Of a stretch of DNA of 16,875 bases, positions 13,922-16,875 are shown in pieces; position 1 is the stretch's first letter; each line of letters opens with the position of its first letter. The notes under the pieces were generated by a model. The model saw only the letters and a program-made list of their open reading frames with translations. It was not told the origin of the DNA and did no database searches. The position numbers and the translations under genes are program-made. Source of the DNA: Gammaproteobacteria bacterium. Its GTDB lineage: Bacteria > Pseudomonadota > Gammaproteobacteria > Xanthomonadales > Marinicellaceae. The stretch lies in assembly GCA_030426705.1 (NCBI GenBank), contig JAUHXW010000019.1, positions 1 to 16,875 on the forward strand, read 5' to 3'.

Positions 13922-14539
13922 ATGAATCAGATAAATCAAACTTTAATCATCATCGTAGTCACCTGTGTGATTTCCTACACGGCCTGGCAAAACCGCAACA
14001 TCATGGAGCGCCTGATTTTTTGGTCTCCAGCCATTAAACAAGGGCAAATAGAACGCTTTGTCACCCACGGTTTTATTCATGCTGATGGCATGCACCTGTT
14101 GTTTAATATGTTCACATTCTATTTCTTTGGTTCAATCATAGAAGCTTTTTATCGCCAATATTTCGGTGGTGCGGGTTTTGTTGTTTTTTACCTGGGTGCA
14201 ATAGTGGTGGCGATGTTACCTTCTTACTTTCAGCACAAAAATGATCCCAGGTATATGAGCCTTGGAGCATCAGGTGCGGTCAGTGCGGTGCTGTTCGCCT
14301 TTATTCTGTTTGCACCCTGGGAATTGATTTATATTTTTGGAGCGATACCGGTTCCAGCCATTTTATTTGCTGTAGCCTATGTTTGGTACAGCATCAAAGC
14401 GCATCACGCGAATAACGACAACATCAACCACAGTGCCCATTTATACGGTGGTTTATTCGGTGTTTTGATGACCATCGTTGTTGAGCCTCGGGTTATCAGG
14501 GTCTTTTTCCATCAGTTGATGAATCCTTCTTGGTTGTGA
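13922..14539 (+). CDS. Rhomboid-family intramembrane serine protease
   Basis: The 205-residue membrane protein has about six helices. The rhomboid signatures are present: HLLFNMFTFYFFG (58-70) with His58 and Asn62, the nucleophile Ser117 in LGASGAVSAV (114-123), and the catalytic His173 in HSAHLYGGLFG (170-180). In this family Ser and His form a dyad that cuts transmembrane helices of client proteins within the bilayer. The N-terminus begins directly with the first helix. The ATG lacks a Shine-Dalgarno; the leader is A-rich with a TATAAA at 13895-13900. It is flanked on both sides by palindromic elements and stands alone, so no partner is indicated. Confidence 0.88.
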   Translation: MNQINQTLIIIVVTCVISYTAWQNRNIMERLIFWSPAIKQGQIERFVTHGFIHADGMHLLFNMFTFYFFGSIIEAFYRQYFGGAGFVVFYLGAIVVAMLPSYFQHKNDPRYMSLGASGAVSAVLFAFILFAPWELIYIFGAIPVPAILFAVAYVWYSIKAHHANNDNINHSAHLYGGLFGVLMTIVVEPRVIRVFFHQLMNPSWL

Positions 14540-14548
14540 TTTTTTCCT

Positions 14549-14765
14549 CCCCTCTTGAGAGGGGAACGAGGGGTGTGTTAAATGCTTGATGGCATGGAGA
14601 TAATAAAAAGGATTGCAAAATTGTCTGGCGTTTTATTGAATGATGTTTTTTATTCATGGAAGACAAAAATATTCCCATCGATCACAATAAAGTCATTGAA
14701 TTCGACTAATAACACACCCCTAAATCCCCTCTTACTTCGTCAAGCTCAGCACAGCGCAAGAGGGG
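14549..14765. repeat. Inverted-repeat-bounded element (MITE-like)
   Basis: The left end has a perfect hairpin, CCCCTCT/AGAGGGG (14549-14564), followed by AGGGGTGTGTTA (14569-14580). The right end has the inverse, TAACACACCCCT (14710-14721), followed by a second hairpin with arms CCCCTCTT (14726-14733) and AAGAGGGG (14758-14765). About 130 AT-rich bases lie between. Minus-strand translation of the left end reads NTPLVPLSRGE, a string often seen where such G-rich palindromes are mistaken for genes. No transposase is present. It fills the gap between the rhomboid gene and deoB. Confidence 0.6.
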
Positions 14766-14780
14766 ACTTTCTATGTACTT

Positions 14781-16007
14781 TCAGAATAAATCGATAGATT
14801 GACCATGAGCCAATGGCTCAATTCCAAAATGTTTCGCCAATGTTTGACCCATATCTGCAAAGGATGCTCTGGCGCCTATATTTTGTGACTTAATATCTGG
14901 ACCTAAAAACAGTACTGGCACATGCTCCCGGGTGTGGTCAGAGCCAGGATGGGTAGGATCACATCCATGATCTGCAGTAATCAGAGCAACATCCCCAGTT
15001 TGCATCAGTGCTTCCAGCTCCGGTAAACGGACATCGAAATCTTCCAGTGCTTTGGCATAGCCTGCCACATCACGTCGATGACCATAATGGCTGTCGAAAT
15101 CGACAAAGTTTACAAAAACCAATGTGTTGTCAGCGGCGTTTTGTAAGCTTTCAAGCATGGCGTCAAACAAGCCCATGTTGTCTTTGGCCTTGACGCAGGA
15201 GGTGATACCACGACCGGCAAAAATATCTGAAATTTTACCCACCGAAACGACCTGACCGCCTGCTTGGGTTAATTGGTCCAGCAATGTGTCAGCAATGGGC
15301 GGTGTGGTCAGGTCTTTGCGGTTCGAAGTTCGCTGAAAATTGTCAGCCGTTTCACCCACAAATGGTCGGGCTATGACTCGGGTGCTGTTCAGGTCATCTA
15401 CCAACGTTTTGGCAGTTTTTGAAATTTCTAACAGTCGCTCAAGGCCGAAATGATGTTCGTGAGCTGCAATCTGAAACACAGAATCGGCCGAGGTGTAACA
15501 AATCGGTTTGCCAGTTTTGATGTGTTCTTCGCCCAGTTGTTTAATGATTTCAGTACCTGAAGCATGACAATTGCCCAAAATTCCGGGTAGGTCAGCTTGT
15601 TTGATGAAGTTTTGAATCAAATCATCTGGGAAGCAGGGCAGTGTTTTTGGAAAAGTTCCCCACTTGAAGGGCACAGGAACGCCGGCCATTTCCCAATGGC
15701 CGCTGGGTGTGTCCTTGTCTTTGCTTTGTTCGATGGCATAGCCGAAAGCTGCCTCAACAGATATGTCTTCACCTGCGCCTGCCAATAAGCTTCCCGTGCT
15801 CAATTGGTGTGCTGCCACAATGCCTAGTCGTGTTAAGTGAGGAATTTTCAACTGTCCTTGTCTGACATCGCTGACATCTGCCAGACCATCTGCGCAGGCT
15901 TTGGCTATGTGACCCAAGGTATCGGTGCCTTCATCACCATAAAGATTCGCATCGGCACTTGCGCCTATGCCCAATGAATCCATAACTAAAATAACAGCTC
16001 TTTTCAT
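14781..16007 (-). CDS. deoB: Phosphopentomutase
   Basis: The 408-residue, full-length DeoB interconverts (deoxy)ribose 1-phosphate and 5-phosphate in nucleoside salvage in the cytosol. Alkaline-phosphatase-superfamily metal sites are complete: Asp10 in VMDSLGIG, Asp305 and His310 in VDFDSHYGH, Asp346-His347 in TADHG, and His358 in SDHTRE. The spacings match those of the structurally known Bacillus enzyme. The phosphorylated residue is Thr100 in KDTPSGHWE. The C-terminal part (DVALITADHGCDP to the end) is intact. The purine-rich GAGG touches the ATG (one base apart), closer than usual, and an in-frame TGA just upstream excludes an earlier start. No other deo gene is in view. It is divergent from the amt gene. 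Confidence 0.95.
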   Translation of the reverse strand: MKRAVILVMDSLGIGASADANLYGDEGTDTLGHIAKACADGLADVSDVRQGQLKIPHLTRLGIVAAHQLSTGSLLAGAGEDISVEAAFGYAIEQSKDKDTPSGHWEMAGVPVPFKWGTFPKTLPCFPDDLIQNFIKQADLPGILGNCHASGTEIIKQLGEEHIKTGKPICYTSADSVFQIAAHEHHFGLERLLEISKTAKTLVDDLNSTRVIARPFVGETADNFQRTSNRKDLTTPPIADTLLDQLTQAGGQVVSVGKISDIFAGRGITSCVKAKDNMGLFDAMLESLQNAADNTLVFVNFVDFDSHYGHRRDVAGYAKALEDFDVRLPELEALMQTGDVALITADHGCDPTHPGSDHTREHVPVLFLGPDIKSQNIGARASFADMGQTLAKHFGIEPLAHGQSIDLF

Positions 16008-16105
16008 CCCTCAATTATATCGCATCAAACTTCAACATACGCAATTCAACGGATGTACAAGCCATTTATAGAGCTTTAGGATGGAACGAAAAAAAAGAGA
16101 GACCC

Positions 16106-16875
16106 ATGGAAAACCAGATTTTTGAATTGAAATATGCTTTGGATACCTTCTATTTTTTGGTGTCTGGAGCCTTTGTGATGTGGATGGCGGCCGGATTCAG
16201 TATGCTGGAGGCCGGATTGGTGCGTTCCAAAAATACCACCGAAATTTTGACCAAGAACGTTGCCCTGTTTGCGGTTTCTTGCACCATGTACCTGATTATT
16301 GGTTATGCCATCATGTACCCAGAGCTCGGCAGTTGGGCTTTGAAAGGTATCACGGGAGATGGTGTTGCTGGCGATTCAAGCTATGCACCTTCTGCTGATT
16401 TCTTTTTTCAAGTGGTTTTTGTAGCCACTTCGATGTCAATTGTTTCAGGGTCTGTGGCTGAGCGTATGAAATTGATGGCCTTTCTGGCTTTTGCCGTGGT
16501 CATGACGGGTTTCATTTATCCGCTGGAAGGTTATTGGACTTGGGGTGAGGGCGAAGTTTTTGGCTTATATGCTTTGGCTGATTTGGGCTTTTCAGATTTT
16601 GCGGGTTCTGGGATTGTACACATGGCTGGTGCTGCGGCTGCCCTGAGTGGTGTGCTTTTTCTCGGCCCAAGAAATGGTAAATATGATTTGAATGGTAAAC
16701 CCAGAGCGATACCCGGTGCTAATTTACCTTTGGCGACCTTGGGCACTTTCATTCTTTGGATGGGGTGGTTTGGATTCAACGGAGGCTCTGTGTTAGCGAC
16801 GTCCTCAGTGGAAAAAGCCAATTTGGTTGCGGTAGTTTTTATGAATACCAATGCCGCCGCCGCGGGTGGTCTGAT
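16106..16875 (+). CDS. amt: Ammonium transporter (3' truncated by window edge)
   Basis: The frame from ATG at 16106 is open to the window end (256 complete residues). It reads as an Amt/Mep/Rh channel: FSMLEAGLVRSKNT (31-44), SADFFFQVVFVATSMSIVSGSVAERMKL (96-123), EGYWTW (141-146), Asp164 and His172 (first of the twin pore histidines) in SDFAGSGIVHMAG, and WFGFNGGS (221-228) with the gate Phe and the conserved Ser. It conducts ammonium/ammonia across the inner membrane. The second pore histidine and C-terminus lie beyond the window. The N-terminus MENQIFELKYALDTFYFLVSG lacks a long leader. The Shine-Dalgarno is weak (AGAGAG). Whether glnK follows cannot be seen. Divergent from deoB with a 98-base gap. 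Confidence 0.93.
   Translation, partial: MENQIFELKYALDTFYFLVSGAFVMWMAAGFSMLEAGLVRSKNTTEILTKNVALFAVSCTMYLIIGYAIMYPELGSWALKGITGDGVAGDSSYAPSADFFFQVVFVATSMSIVSGSVAERMKLMAFLAFAVVMTGFIYPLEGYWTWGEGEVFGLYALADLGFSDFAGSGIVHMAGAAAALSGVLFLGPRNGKYDLNGKPRAIPGANLPLATLGTFILWMGWFGFNGGSVLATSSVEKANLVAVVFMNTNAAAAGGL

Noticed and set aside
14496..14797. Small reading frames on both strands containing TPLVPLSRGE and NTPLNPLLLRQAQ-type strings
   Set aside because: These are translations of a G-rich palindromic repeat and not proteins.

Overview
The window looks like chromosomal DNA of a fairly AT-rich marine-type gammaproteobacterium. Genes are close-packed, and the identifiable products (AzoR, pirin, LysR, DeoB, Amt, rhomboid protease, an ECF sigma factor with a kinase-TPR partner) fit that group. 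Three secreted proteins end in a short tag of the form I-F-x-D/S-G/N-F-E/Q/H. From memory, tags like this are frequent in Marinicella and related Lysobacterales-like bacteria; that placement is an inference and was not searched.

Left part (1-3660): the tail of an unidentified gene is followed by a secreted glycerophosphodiester phosphodiesterase-like protein (146-892). Next come three overlapping genes (1013-3252): a PAPS-type sulfotransferase, an adenylylsulfate-kinase-like P-loop enzyme and a SAM methyltransferase. Together they look like a small sulfation and methylation cassette. Just after it lies the orphan C-terminal end of a second GDPD (3283-3393). A near-perfect 164-base palindrome (3394-3557) and short direct repeats follow. 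This suggests a rearranged locus where a cassette and a mobile or palindromic element now separate pieces of a GDPD array.

Middle (3666-8993): a small secreted carbohydrate-binding-like protein and a secreted pectate-lyase-like protein, both with the C-terminal tag. They are followed by an ECF sigma factor overlapping a membrane Ser/Thr kinase with a large TPR-type C-terminal half. The sigma factor has Thr52 within the region-2.2 segment that is normally acidic, so control by phosphorylation is a plausible model.

Right-centre (8996-13706): a minus-strand pair of a beta-helix/choice-of-anchor-Q secreted protein (third tag carrier) and a multi-pass membrane protein. Then a gene-free stretch holds a REP-like hairpin and a decayed copy of the pirin gene's 3' end. 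An azoR-pirin operon follows, with a divergent LysR regulator. Two overlapping palindromes in the shared intergenic region are the likely LysR operator.

Right end (13707-16875): two palindromic repeat elements flank a rhomboid protease gene. After them come deoB (phosphopentomutase, minus strand) and the start of an ammonium transporter gene that runs off the window. No tRNA, rRNA, CRISPR array or intact insertion sequence was seen.
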